A DNA stretch of 39,991 nucleotides from the IMG/VR virus record IMGVR_UViG_3300034101_001295, positions 1 through 39,991 of that record. The stretch is one strand, 5' to 3'. Shown here one piece after another: positions 1-6,855 of the stretch (positions are counted from its first letter, which is position 1; the number at the start of each line of letters is the position of its first letter). Made by a program: the position numbers and the translations under genes. A model generated the notes under the pieces. It searched no databases. It was not told the DNA's origin and saw only the letters and a list, made by a program, of their open reading frames with translations. The DNA comes from a virus.

Positions 1-56
1 GCACTCGGGTCGCGTGGGACAGGATTCTTGCGATGATACCGAAGGCGACGAAATGA
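1..56 (+). CDS. 3' end of holin-like membrane protein (continues from 39673)
   Basis: The reading frame open at the right edge of the window (base 39991 is the first base of a codon) continues without interruption through bases 1-53 and stops at TGA 54-56. It adds a C-terminal tail ending AMIPKATK. The stop overlaps the lysozyme ATG at 53 as ATGA, the junction style used throughout this genome. The join therefore looks native and not accidental. The whole protein would be 124 residues; see the entry at 39673 for its membrane segments. Confidence 0.85.
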   Translation, partial: TRVAWDRILAMIPKATK

Positions 57-463
57 ATAGAGACGAGCTGCGGTCAATGCTGGTGCTCCACGAAGGGCTT
101 CGACTGTTCCCGTACCGTTGCACTGCGGGCAAGATCACCATCGGTGTCGGCCGCAACTTGGACGACGTGGGGATCACGCAGGCCGAAGCGTTTGCGCTGC
201 TCGAACACGACATCGATACCGTCGAAGCCGATCTTGACCGGACGTGGCCTTGGTGGCGGCAGATGACGGACGCGAGGCAGCAGGTCTTGGCCGACATGTG
301 TTTCAACCTCGGATTAGGCAGGTTGAAAGGATTCGTTAACACCATCGCAGCCATGAAAGCAGGCAATTACGAGGAAGCCTCCGAGGGCATGCTGTCTAGC
401 CTGTGGGCGCGGCAGGTTGGGGCTAGGGCGCAGCGATTGGCCAAGATGATGAGGGAAGGTTGA
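53..463 (+). CDS. Endolysin, T4-type lysozyme (GH24)
   Basis: This 136-residue muramidase would hydrolyse the N-acetylmuramic acid to N-acetylglucosamine bond of peptidoglycan at the end of infection. The catalytic region HEGLRLFPYRCTAGKITIG has Glu14, Cys23 and Thr29, spaced exactly like Glu11, Asp20 and Thr26 of T4 lysozyme, so the usual Asp is a Cys. No signal peptide or signal-anchor is visible, so release should depend on the holin. The start at 53 is preferred over the longer frame from 14 because it forms an ATGA overlap with the upstream holin-like gene and begins right at the conserved domain. GAAGG at 41-45 is a plausible ribosome site. Confidence 0.9.
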   Translation: MNRDELRSMLVLHEGLRLFPYRCTAGKITIGVGRNLDDVGITQAEAFALLEHDIDTVEADLDRTWPWWRQMTDARQQVLADMCFNLGLGRLKGFVNTIAAMKAGNYEEASEGMLSSLWARQVGARAQRLAKMMREG

Positions 464-573
464 GCGTTTCCTGCATGCTTGCCTCCTGGCTTTCGTTCCT
501 AGTCGGAATCGGGGCCGGTGCGATCCTGCTGGCCATCGTGCTGCACTATGTGGACAAGGCGATGCGGAAGTGA
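460..573 (+). CDS. 37-residue membrane protein in the lysis cassette
   Basis: A short frame between lysozyme and the next gene encodes one strong membrane segment (SFLVGIGAGAILLAIVLHYV) followed by a basic tail (DKAMRK). It can start at TTG 460, overlapping the lysozyme stop as TTGA, or at ATG 475 to give 32 residues. The ribosome site GGGAAGG lies inside the lysozyme end. The position suggests a pinholin, antiholin or other lysis regulator, but this is inferred only from size, topology and neighbours. Confidence 0.5.
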   Translation: MSVSCMLASWLSFLVGIGAGAILLAIVLHYVDKAMRK

Positions 574-582
574 GGAAGTGAC

Positions 583-1683
583 ATGGACGATTTCTTCGGT
601 TTCCTTGGCAGGACACTAGACCGGGCTAAGAGCGTTGGTCCGCTCGGATTGTTGGGCACGCCGAATCGGAACGTTGCCGGGTTGAAAGACTTGGCGCACG
701 GAGTCAGCCGTGGCATGTCCGCTGATTTCCTGGGCGCTCCGGTGGATCTCGCCGCGCAACTAATGACGGTTCCTAGGTATCTCGGTGCGCCTACGCCAAA
801 CTTCGCCGCTGCACCCTTTGGCGGGTCTGCGAGCATTGGCGGGGCGATGGAAGGGCTAGGGCTGCTGCGGCAGCAAACGGGGTCGATGAACGAGACAGCG
901 GGGCGGGTCTTAGGTGGGATACTGAACAGCCCGCAGGTGGTTGGCAAGGTCGGCATGCTCAGTGAAAACGCTGTCGCTAAGGCGTTGCAGAATGCGCAGG
1001 TGCCGAATCGGATGCACCCGCAGACCGGCGCGATTGTGTGGCACGGGAGTCCGCACAAGTTCGACAAGTTCGATTCTTCTAAGATCGGAACGGGGGAGGG
1101 GGCGCAGGCTTATGGGCATGGGTTGTATGTGGCGGAGAATCCAGCAGTTGCAAAGCAATATGCGGGCATGAATCCAGCCTCATCTGTGCGAATTATGCGA
1201 AACGGGAACAAATACGACGTTGTGGCTACTCGTGCAAGTGGGCCACTGGAAGAACTCGGGACATTTGCGACTAGGGCCGATGCAGAGAAAGCCGCAAGCG
1301 CCTTTACCGGATCATATCACTACAAAGCCGACCTCTCCGACGCCGCGATTCCGAAGATGCTGGATTGGGATGCGCCGCTGAGTCAGCAGGCAGAGGCAGT
1401 GCGCGCTGCGGCAATGGATTTAGGTTTGCCTAAGACGGCAACCGGCAAAGACATCTACAACGCACTAGCCACGCAAGCCCGAGACATGGCAATTATTCGC
1501 GGTAATAACGCAGCGACCACGCTTGGCGGATCGCAATCTTCCGCAAGCAGCCATTTGCGTGAATACGGCATCCCCGGCATCAAGTACCTAGACGGCGGCT
1601 CGCGCGCAGCGGGCGAAGGCTCACGCAACTACGTCGTATTCCCAGGCAACGAGGATCTGCTGAAGATCCTAGAGCGGCAATGA
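583..1683 (+). CDS. Polyvalent-type protein with ADP-ribosyltransferase domain
   Basis: This 366-residue protein has two parts. The C-terminal half matches the ADP-ribosyltransferase domain seen in phage polyvalent proteins (ART-PolyVal type). It has WHGSPHKFDKFD near residue 150, then IGTGEGAQAYGHGLYVAE, and a closing block with YGIPGIKYLDGGSR and NYVVF. The family would transfer ADP-ribose from NAD+ to a host target. The N-terminal part (about 1-140), with RGMSADFLGAPVDLA, resembles the leading part of phage proteins thought to enter the cell with the DNA. AGGAAG before ATG 583 is a good ribosome site, and the stop overlaps the Rz start as ATGA. Its place between lysozyme and spanin is unusual and suggests an added cargo gene. 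The target is unknown. Confidence 0.75.
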   Translation: MDDFFGFLGRTLDRAKSVGPLGLLGTPNRNVAGLKDLAHGVSRGMSADFLGAPVDLAAQLMTVPRYLGAPTPNFAAAPFGGSASIGGAMEGLGLLRQQTGSMNETAGRVLGGILNSPQVVGKVGMLSENAVAKALQNAQVPNRMHPQTGAIVWHGSPHKFDKFDSSKIGTGEGAQAYGHGLYVAENPAVAKQYAGMNPASSVRIMRNGNKYDVVATRASGPLEELGTFATRADAEKAASAFTGSYHYKADLSDAAIPKMLDWDAPLSQQAEAVRAAAMDLGLPKTATGKDIYNALATQARDMAIIRGNNAATTLGGSQSSASSHLREYGIPGIKYLDGGSRAAGEGSRNYVVFPGNEDLLKILERQ

Positions 1684-2138
1684 TCGGGCTGATACCACTC
1701 CCCTACCGTATCGGCATCGCCGCCGCCCTAGTCGGCATCCTGTGCGTGTCGTCCTACGTCGCCGGGCGCAAGGCAGTGCGAGGCCAGATGGACGCGCTAC
1801 GGCAGTCCTACGAGGTCGCGGCGGCGCAGGCTGCTGGACGTGAAGCCGAGCGGGTGCGGATGTGGACGCAGGCAGTTACCGTCGCAGGAGCGAAATACGA
1901 TGAGCGCGCGAAGATGGCTGACGCTAGTTTTGACAGCAGTCTTGACCGGCTGCGCAACGCCTATAGTTCAGTCAAGGGAGTGCGCTTTACCGCCGCCGTT
2001 GCCGGAGAGTGTCCAGCAGCAAGCGGACCGGCAGCAGGAGACTTACTCCGACATGGTGAAGCCATTGCTGAATTGGCTCGAAGGGCTGATAAGGACCGCG
2101 CCGCGTTAGCTAGCTGCGTGGCGGCTTGGCCGAAATAA
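1680..2138 (+). CDS. Rz: Rz-like inner-membrane spanin subunit
   Basis: This 152-residue protein has an N-terminal membrane anchor (about residues 8-28, IGIAAALVGILCVSSYVAG). A charged helical periplasmic region follows (about 33-100), the layout of an i-spanin. It would bridge to the outer-membrane lipoprotein Rz1 and fuse the membranes as the final lysis step. It starts at ATG 1680 with an ATGA overlap to the ADP-ribosyltransferase gene. The identification rests on topology, place in the cassette and the Rz1 frame nested inside it. Confidence 0.75.
   Translation: MIGLIPLPYRIGIAAALVGILCVSSYVAGRKAVRGQMDALRQSYEVAAAQAAGREAERVRMWTQAVTVAGAKYDERAKMADASFDSSLDRLRNAYSSVKGVRFTAAVAGECPAASGPAAGDLLRHGEAIAELARRADKDRAALASCVAAWPK
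1900..2109 (+). CDS. Rz1: Rz1-like outer-membrane lipoprotein (o-spanin), nested in Rz
   Basis: This 69-residue frame lies wholly inside Rz in another phase. From ATG 1900 it reads MSARRWLTLVLTAVLTGCAT, a signal peptide with lipobox LTGC and lipidated Cys18. A proline patch (ALPPPLPESV) follows, typical of Rz1. GCAGGAG at 1884-1890 provides the ribosome site. The same frame is open upstream to 1840, but that extension would spoil the signal peptide. The protein would be sorted to the outer membrane and pair with Rz. Fully nested Rz/Rz1 pairs are well known in phages of Gram-negative hosts. Confidence 0.85.
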   Translation: MSARRWLTLVLTAVLTGCATPIVQSRECALPPPLPESVQQQADRQQETYSDMVKPLLNWLEGLIRTAPR

Positions 2139-2151
2139 TGCATTTCGCCAA
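2126..2151. repeat. Inverted repeat at the end of the lysis operon
   Basis: TTGGCCGAAAT (2126-2136) and ATTTCGCCAA (2142-2151) form a ten-pair stem with one bulged C around the loop AATGC, spanning the Rz stop codon. No T-run follows, so it is not a standard intrinsic terminator. It may slow transcription into int or belong to the attachment region. Confidence 0.5.
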
Positions 2152-2349
2152 ATCTACGCCAAGGGGAGAAAAACCAGCGTAGAATCAGTACGCCTTGGTG
2201 CCGAGAAGAGGACTCTCGACATATTCTCCGTTTTTCTCCGTTCGTAACTCGTTGATTCCACGTAGCGCACCACATGGCGCTAGCGTGTTTCTTCGTCCTG
2301 CTTCTATTATCTCCGTCCATTTACGCCACGGCTACGCCAAGGGGTCGTT
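2139..2349. other. Probable attP region (no gene) upstream of int
   Basis: These 211 bases between Rz and int hold no convincing gene. They contain two perfect 13-base direct repeats, CTACGCCAAGGGG, at 2154-2166 and 2332-2344. Relatives are TTACGCCACGG at 2320-2330, GTACGCCTTGG near 2189, and an inverted GCGTAG near 2179. TTCTCCG also repeats near 2223-2240. Repeats of this kind beside a tyrosine integrase gene are expected for arm-type integrase sites. The crossover core cannot be identified without the host attB. Confidence 0.55.
2154..2344. repeat. Two copies of a 13-base direct repeat, CTACGCCAAGGGG
   Basis: Identical copies lie at 2154-2166 and 2332-2344, 178 bases apart, bracketing the gene-free region. 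The right copy ends five bases before the int start, and its AAGGGG can also act as the int ribosome site. Binding of integrase there could repress its own translation or transcription; that is inference. Confidence 0.75.
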
Positions 2350-3336
2350 ATGGGCAGCGTTCGGAAGCGGGGCGATTCCTGGCGGGCAGAGGTACGCCGC
2401 AAGGGTGTCTACCGCAGCCAAGAATTCAGGACGAAAGCAGGCGCGCAGGCGTGGATCGCTGAGATTGAAAAAGATTACGTCTCCTTCGTCCTCCGAGAAT
2501 CCAATGCGTATAGCTTGACTAAAGCGTTGGATAGATATTCCGTCGAAGTTTCCCCCAACCATCGTGGTGCCAAATGGGAGGAAGTCAGACTCGCCAAGCT
2601 GGTCCGCGACTTTGGCCCTATTGCTCATAAACCTATCTCCGAAATAGCACCATCAGACATCGCTGAGTGGCGCGACAAGCGTTTAACGCAGGTTTCCGCT
2701 GCCAGCGTCAACCGTGAGTGGAACCTGCTCCGTAGCGTGTTCTCCGTGGCTCGGCGTGAGTGGGGATGGCTGAAGGACAATCCTATGCAAGACGTTAAGC
2801 GGCCAGAATCGACTCGGCCACGGCACCGCAGAGTCCACAGCGATGATATAGCCATGCTCAGACGGCACGCAGCAATGATCGAAGGATACCCGCCAGTAAC
2901 TCAGACTCATCGCGTCGTCCTTGCCTTCGAGTTAGCCATCGAAACCGGCATGCGCGCCGGGGAGATCCGTACACTCGACGCAGCGAACATCGACCTAGAA
3001 CGCGGCGTGGCCAAGCTGGAGCTAACCAAGAATGGCGATGCTCGGGAGGTGCCGTTGTCGTCTCGTGCGCGGGAGATCATCGGCATTCTCAAGCCACAGT
3101 CGGGAGCGTTGTTGCCAATGACTGCGGGAGTGATGGACTCGACGTTTCGCAAGTTGCGTAAACGAGCCGGAATCCTCGATCTACACTTCCATGACAGTAG
3201 AGCCGAAGCGGCGACTCGCCTGTCTGCAAAAGTCGATGTGCTAACGCTCGCGCGTATTCTAGGTCACCGCGACGTACGCTCTTTGATGGTCTACTACCGA
3301 GAATCAGCAGCAGACATTGCGAAACGGTTAGGCTGA
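2350..3336 (+). CDS. int: Tyrosine-family site-specific integrase
   Basis: This 328-residue recombinase would integrate the phage at attB and, with an excision factor, remove it. An N-terminal arm-binding-like part (1-50) precedes a SAM-like core-binding domain (about 55-150) and the catalytic domain (about 165-328). Catalytic residues are Arg202 (TGMRAGEIRTL), Lys227 (LTKNGDAREVPL), His281 and Arg284 (HFHDSR), His306 (LGHRDV) and Tyr315 (LMVYY). The usual HxLR block is HDSR here. AAGGGG sits five bases before ATG 2350 and overlaps a putative arm site. The gene faces the excisionase-like gene, and their 3' ends overlap by nine bases. Confidence 0.92.
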   Translation: MGSVRKRGDSWRAEVRRKGVYRSQEFRTKAGAQAWIAEIEKDYVSFVLRESNAYSLTKALDRYSVEVSPNHRGAKWEEVRLAKLVRDFGPIAHKPISEIAPSDIAEWRDKRLTQVSAASVNREWNLLRSVFSVARREWGWLKDNPMQDVKRPESTRPRHRRVHSDDIAMLRRHAAMIEGYPPVTQTHRVVLAFELAIETGMRAGEIRTLDAANIDLERGVAKLELTKNGDAREVPLSSRAREIIGILKPQSGALLPMTAGVMDSTFRKLRKRAGILDLHFHDSRAEAATRLSAKVDVLTLARILGHRDVRSLMVYYRESAADIAKRLG

Positions 3337-3522
3337 CACCCTCTGATTTTCTAGCCATTGCAGCACCTCACGTCGTGCCCAGTAGCAACGCTTACCCGGC
3401 TTATACGCTCGCGGGAAGTCTGGACGATACACCCACCGATTGCGGACGGTGCTTAGAGGCGTGCGGCACAGCTTCGCAACCTCCTCGACCGTCATCAATT
3501 CAGGTTCCATTGTCATCTCCAT
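3328..3522 (-). CDS. Excisionase-like helix-turn-helix protein
   Basis: This 64-residue protein has a MerR/AlpA/Xis-type winged-helix signature: LMTVEEVAKLCRTPLSTVRN, then RPDFPRAYKPGKRCYW and REVLQWLENQ. Small proteins of this type bend DNA at attachment sites or regulate integrases. It is the last gene of the leftward early operon, and its 3' end overlaps that of int in convergent orientation. Early leftward transcription would therefore make excisionase while running antisense into int. Which in-frame ATG (codons 1, 3, 5 or 10) is used is uncertain. Confidence 0.7.
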   Translation of the reverse strand: MEMTMEPELMTVEEVAKLCRTPLSTVRNRWVYRPDFPRAYKPGKRCYWARREVLQWLENQRVSA

Positions 3523-3556
3523 AACGCCGACACCTCCGACGCGGTCAGCCGCTCGC

Positions 3557-4276
3557 TCACTTCGCTTTCTCCGAGTCGATGCGGGCGAGGATGGCGTCTA
3601 CTTCGTACGCCAGCATGTGAGGTTGATGACCCAGTGGTACTTCGTTGCGGTAACGACGTAGAGTCTCGGCGAGTTCGCGGAAACAATGCCCGCAGGCGAG
3701 AGCATGCGTCAGATCGTGCGTCATGCAGGCCACGCCAAGTTGCTTGGTTCGGACTCGCAGCGCCTCGGCGAGTTCGTTGCGCTGGCGTTCTGCCACTGCA
3801 TACCTCGCTCGATTGTCCTCTGCTACCGCACGAGCCGTATCGCGCTGACCTAATGCCACGCTTAATGACTTGCTATCGCGTTCCCACCAGATTTTGAACT
3901 CGTCGCGCTGGTCGACTCCGGCCTCGAATCCTGCGGCGTGGGCGGCTTGCCATGCCTGCCAAGCTAAATCGATATCAATGACTCGGTATGAGCCGGGCCA
4001 CGTTGCATCCGTTTGCGGGTAGCGCATTGGTATGCGCTCGTACGGCGGTGCTTTGATCCACGCCTCAAAATCCGCACGCACCTGCTCCTGCGTCGGCTCC
4101 CGGCTCGGCTCGGGCGTCGCCAGGGATGCGTCGGCGTAGTCGATCAACGCTTGCCGAAGAATGTCGCGCGCCTTCCTGCCGTCTGACGATCGCGCAATGT
4201 CTGGCGACATGTTCATGAGGTGAACCGCGTTACACACAGCCATGTGCAGTTCTTCGATCTTGTCAGGCATCATCAT
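3557..4276 (-). CDS. Phage protein of unknown function, 239 residues
   Basis: No enzyme family is recognised. The N-terminal part (KIEELHMAVCNAVHLMNM) is helical. A middle block (FEAWIKAPPYE, then DIDLAWQAWQAAHAAGFEAG) resembles a Trp/Ala-rich segment common in phage proteins of unknown role. A helical segment follows at about 150-190. CMTHDLTHALACGHCF near residue 200 could bind a metal. It lies nine bases after recT in the leftward operon. The first of three consecutive ATG codons at 4276 is taken as start. Confidence 0.65.
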   Translation of the reverse strand: MMMPDKIEELHMAVCNAVHLMNMSPDIARSSDGRKARDILRQALIDYADASLATPEPSREPTQEQVRADFEAWIKAPPYERIPMRYPQTDATWPGSYRVIDIDLAWQAWQAAHAAGFEAGVDQRDEFKIWWERDSKSLSVALGQRDTARAVAEDNRARYAVAERQRNELAEALRVRTKQLGVACMTHDLTHALACGHCFRELAETLRRYRNEVPLGHQPHMLAYEVDAILARIDSEKAK

Positions 4277-4284
4277 CGTCTCTC

Positions 4285-5094
4285 TCAGGCGTCGGCGGGT
4301 TCGGGCGTCGTTGCCTGCACCGTCATCGCCTCATCGCGCAGCTTCTTAAGCGCCTTCCGCTCCTTGCTATACGATTGAAGCATGCTCCAAATGGCCACGA
4401 ATTCGTCGTTATCTATGCGTCCTGCGTCCTTGTTTTCAACGTAGAGATACGTATACGCATCCTCGATTGCACCGGCCTGGAACATTTCGACGACTGCTTG
4501 CCCGATACGCTGCACGATCTCGATGCGATCTTCCGGCAATGACTCCATTGCGCCGGTAGTCGGCGTAATTGGAGCGGCAAGCATGGGCGGGCTTTCGCTA
4601 ACCTGACGGGCTTTCGCTGGCGCGAAGTCCTGCACTTCCTCGGGCACGTACATGCCGGAGGTCGCAGCAGGCCACACGGTGCGAACACCCTCGCTCACCG
4701 TCCTAGAACGGAGCATCTGACGGGGATACTTGGACCACATGTCCTTGCCGCCGAGCCCGGCTTTCTTCGCTCGCGGCATGTCCCAAACGATCCGTACGCT
4801 GCCGCCCTGTGCGTGCGAAAACGTCGCGTCGGCTATCGTGTCGTCGAGCTGGTGCCACTCGACTTTGCCACCGCCTGCGAAGAAGTCCCGGAGCATTGCC
4901 TCCGCTTTTTTTGCCGGTCGTCCCTGGATCACGTCGTAGTCGCGGGCGGCAAGCGCCGGGTGTCGTCCCTCGGCTTGCGACACGAGCATGAGGGCTAACG
5001 CCTGCTCGTGAGACTTGACGCCGAACAATCCCGACTTGGCGACCGCTGCGGCCATGATTTGCACTTCGTTCACTGGTATCAACTCGGTTCCCAT
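4285..5094 (-). CDS. recT: RecT-family single-strand annealing protein
   Basis: This 269-residue protein carries the RecT-type core: ALALMLVSQAEGRHPALAAR, then DVIQGRPAKKAEAMLRDFF, KVEWHQL and WSKYPRQMLRSRTVSEGVRTVWP. RecT proteins coat single-stranded DNA and anneal complementary strands. Here it could circularise or repair the genome, or recombine with prophages. The C-terminal third is variable and helical (DRIEIVQRIGQAVVEMFQ). GGAGATACGAAA precedes the ATG. No exonuclease partner of the RecE, Exo or YqaJ type lies beside it. The nearest nucleases are at 9902-10941 in the opposite operon. Confidence 0.8.
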   Translation of the reverse strand: MGTELIPVNEVQIMAAAVAKSGLFGVKSHEQALALMLVSQAEGRHPALAARDYDVIQGRPAKKAEAMLRDFFAGGGKVEWHQLDDTIADATFSHAQGGSVRIVWDMPRAKKAGLGGKDMWSKYPRQMLRSRTVSEGVRTVWPAATSGMYVPEEVQDFAPAKARQVSESPPMLAAPITPTTGAMESLPEDRIEIVQRIGQAVVEMFQAGAIEDAYTYLYVENKDAGRIDNDEFVAIWSMLQSYSKERKALKKLRDEAMTVQATTPEPADA

Positions 5095-5148
5095 TTTCGT
5101 ATCTCCGTTGTTCGTTCGATTGTGCTGCTGAGTAAATGTCGGCGGCGA

Positions 5149-5286
5149 TCACAACTGCACCCGCTTCGCCACCTTCGGCGCACTGCATTCCATGTTGTCC
5201 AACCATTCGCCCCATATTCCCGCCGTGCTGAACAGCCACAGGCACCCGATCACCGCCACCGTTGCAATCACGCGGTCGATTGTCAT
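5149..5286 (-). CDS. 45-residue membrane protein
   Basis: From ATG 5286, which overlaps the upstream stop as ATGA, the frame reads MTIDRVIATVAVIGCLWLFS and ends KVAKRVQL. It has one membrane segment and a basic tail. A longer frame to 5490 exists but is Arg/His-rich and looks non-coding. Last member of the chained small-gene block; function unknown. Confidence 0.6.
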   Translation of the reverse strand: MTIDRVIATVAVIGCLWLFSTAGIWGEWLDNMECSAPKVAKRVQL

Positions 5287-5483
5287 GCCGCCCACCATGC
5301 GAGCAGGATCACGCCAAACACGACCGCGCATCCGAGTCCCCAGGCTACAGCGGCACCCGTGGGCGCGTCGTCGTCGATGCCGCCGACCATGCCTGCGTCT
5401 TGCATGCTGCGGTTCCATCTGAGCGTCTGGTTGCTTTGGTCCATGCTGCGAAGCTCCCTGAGTTGGCGGATCGTTTGGGTCAT
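5283..5483 (-). CDS. 66-residue protein with C-terminal membrane segment
   Basis: A polar N-terminal half (MTQTIRQLRELRSMDQSNQT) is followed by one hydrophobic segment, AAVAWGLGCAVVFGVILLAWW, ending the protein. Both ends overlap neighbours as ATGA, so translation is probably coupled. Two consecutive single-span membrane proteins in an early phage operon could act at the host envelope, for example in superinfection exclusion. That is a guess from topology only. Confidence 0.6.
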   Translation of the reverse strand: MTQTIRQLRELRSMDQSNQTLRWNRSMQDAGMVGGIDDDAPTGAAVAWGLGCAVVFGVILLAWWAA

Positions 5484-5734
5484 CGCTCAAACTCCATCAG
5501 ATTGTCGTAAGCCATCTGCTCGATTTGCTCGTGCAGCTTTTCGGCGCTATCGAAGGCATTGCTCGGCAACTCGTACTCAAGTTCCATTTCACCCTCTGGC
5601 GGGTAGCAATCTTCCGGTGGACCAGATAACCGCCCGGAATCTGAGTAGCCGCGCCACTTGACGAGGATGGGCACTTCTTTCCCGTCGTCTACTTCCACGT
5701 AGAACGTGAATTCACCAGAGCCTTTGCGTATCAC
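5480..5734 (-). CDS. 84-residue acidic early protein, GTG start
   Basis: The protein begins at GTG 5734, overlapping the previous stop as GTGA. It has a beta-rich N-terminal half (EFTFYVEVDDGKEVPILVKW) and an acidic C-terminus ending AYDNLMEFER. The open frame continues upstream to 6055, but that part is the Arg/Ser-rich shadow of the neighbouring gene. No family is recognised. Its strong negative charge would fit a small protein-binding inhibitor, but nothing in the sequence proves this. Confidence 0.6.
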   Translation of the reverse strand: MIRKGSGEFTFYVEVDDGKEVPILVKWRGYSDSGRLSGPPEDCYPPEGEMELEYELPSNAFDSAEKLHEQIEQMAYDNLMEFER

Positions 5735-5901
5735 GCCGTCACCTCCGTCAACGCTGCAATCCGCTCGTACCGAATGAACAGTTCCGGAAACGCCGCCTCG
5801 ATTCGAGCCCGGTTTGACTCGTCTGCGGCGAGCCATGCTGCTGCTAGGGACCGCACGAAGCGGCCTCCGTGGTGCTGCATTGCTTGGATGGTGGGGGTCA
5901 T
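5731..5901 (-). CDS. 56-residue conserved-type phage early protein
   Basis: The protein runs from MTPTIQAMQHHGGRFVRSLA through AAFPELFIRYERIAAL. The combination of a GGRFV-type helix and AAFPELF-x-RY is familiar from small early proteins of many proteobacterial phages and prophages, but I know of no assigned function. Start ATG 5901 overlaps the upstream stop as ATGA, and its own stop overlaps the next GTG. The frame upstream of 5901 is non-coding. Confidence 0.65.
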   Translation of the reverse strand: MTPTIQAMQHHGGRFVRSLAAAWLAADESNRARIEAAFPELFIRYERIAALTEVTA

Positions 5902-6275
5902 GAGCGTGGCTCCTGTGCGATTTCGGCGTCCTGGCAACACGTTTGAATCGGCTTCGTATGTCCTTTGTGGACATGCCTGCCGCAGATTCTGTCTGCCGAA
6001 GGAAGCCCCGCGAGTACCGCAGCAACCTCGCACTTTTCGCAGACGAGTTTTTCATTTGGAGGCGATGCTAGGAACGTGAATATGCCGTGTCCATTCGCTC
6101 CGTTACCGCACCAATAATGGACAGCGAGGTACGGCGTTCGCAGGTGCTTGTAACGTTCGACAGTGACCGGACGATGGATAAGCGTGCCGCGCTTGTTTTC
6201 TACGAACGGCAGGCAGGTTTCCCATGAATACGCTGCGCCGCTTGGCTTCTTTGGCTGTCTTAGCGTTACCTTCAT
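5898..6275 (-). CDS. 125-residue early protein with Cys/His cluster
   Basis: Starting at ATG 6275 (ATGA overlap) the protein has a Trp/Tyr-rich middle (YLAVHYWCGNGANGHGIFTF). A C-terminal set of possible metal ligands follows: CEKC near residue 78, then ICGRHVHKGH and TCC. This could be a zinc site. No family is named. It is an interior member of the coupled chain. A start 36 bases upstream is possible but would overlap the previous gene further. Confidence 0.6.
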   Translation of the reverse strand: MKVTLRQPKKPSGAAYSWETCLPFVENKRGTLIHRPVTVERYKHLRTPYLAVHYWCGNGANGHGIFTFLASPPNEKLVCEKCEVAAVLAGLPSADRICGRHVHKGHTKPIQTCCQDAEIAQEPRS

Positions 6276-6565
6276 ACCAGTGCCCTTTCCGCCCCAACCG
6301 GAAACGGCCACTGCTTAGGCAGCTTCGGCAGCCGTGGCGACCGCCGCCGCTCCTGCTCGTCGGCCTCGTCTATCGCCATGCGCTCGCGGGTGTCGCGCAC
6401 ACATGCCCGGAGTTCGGCGACAGCGGTCATCAGCACGTCGTAGGCATCGCCGTTACCTTCACAGGCGATTGCGATCAGTTCGACGGCATGCGCTGCGGCT
6501 AGATCTTGCTCCTGCCACTGCTGCGGCGTGGACACGGGCATGGCTGCGATTTGGGCGGGGGTCAT
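6272..6565 (-). CDS. 97-residue helical early protein
   Basis: A mostly helical protein (DLAAAHAVELIAIACEGNGD, then VLMTAVAELRACVRD) with a basic, proline-rich C-terminus (RRRSPRLPKLPKQW). Both ends overlap neighbours as ATGA. No domain is recognised. It resembles the next gene upstream in size and helix content but not clearly in sequence. Confidence 0.6.
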   Translation of the reverse strand: MTPAQIAAMPVSTPQQWQEQDLAAAHAVELIAIACEGNGDAYDVLMTAVAELRACVRDTRERMAIDEADEQERRRSPRLPKLPKQWPFPVGAERALV

Positions 6566-6825
6566 GACTGCACCTTGTCGACAATCGAAGCCAGCGCATT
6601 GATAAGCAGCGAGGACGCCTCGTGCTGCCCGTTGAGCCGCAGCAGCCTGGACGCCTCAAGCACGGCATCGCATGCGCCGCTGCGGCGGCTGGTGAGCATG
6701 ACGCGGTCGAGACGGGGCGCGGGATCAATGGTCAGGGCGTCGGCGTCGGCGATGACCTGCGCGAGTTCGGGGCCGTTCGCGCGTCGGTCGCCGTACTGCT
6801 TGGTGGGGGCGGTCGCTGCTTTCAT
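6562..6825 (-). CDS. First gene of the leftward early operon, 87 residues
   Basis: The first gene after the leftward promoter has a clear ribosome site, AGGAG eight bases before ATG 6825. The protein is predicted helical (AVLEASRLLRLNGQHEASSL, then LINALASIVDKV). Being expressed first after repressor release, it is a candidate for an early host-interaction or regulatory protein, but no family is recognised. Its stop is coupled to the next gene by ATGA. Confidence 0.65.
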   Translation of the reverse strand: MKAATAPTKQYGDRRANGPELAQVIADADALTIDPAPRLDRVMLTSRRSGACDAVLEASRLLRLNGQHEASSLLINALASIVDKVQS

Positions 6826-6855
6826 CTGCTCATCTCCTGCGTTGGCGACGGAGAG

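Noticed and set aside
2222-2278. tRNA-3'-end-like sequence near the attP region (GTTCGTAAC, then ATTCCACG, ending GCACCA)
   Set aside because: The T-loop consensus is broken and no T-stem or acceptor pairing can be formed, so it is not called as a tRNA fragment, although an att core could still lie here.
5008-5661. 217-codon plus-strand frame across the small leftward genes
   Set aside because: It is Arg/His/Ser-rich with no motif and lies opposite genes that are chained by ATGA overlaps and have membrane or compact domains.
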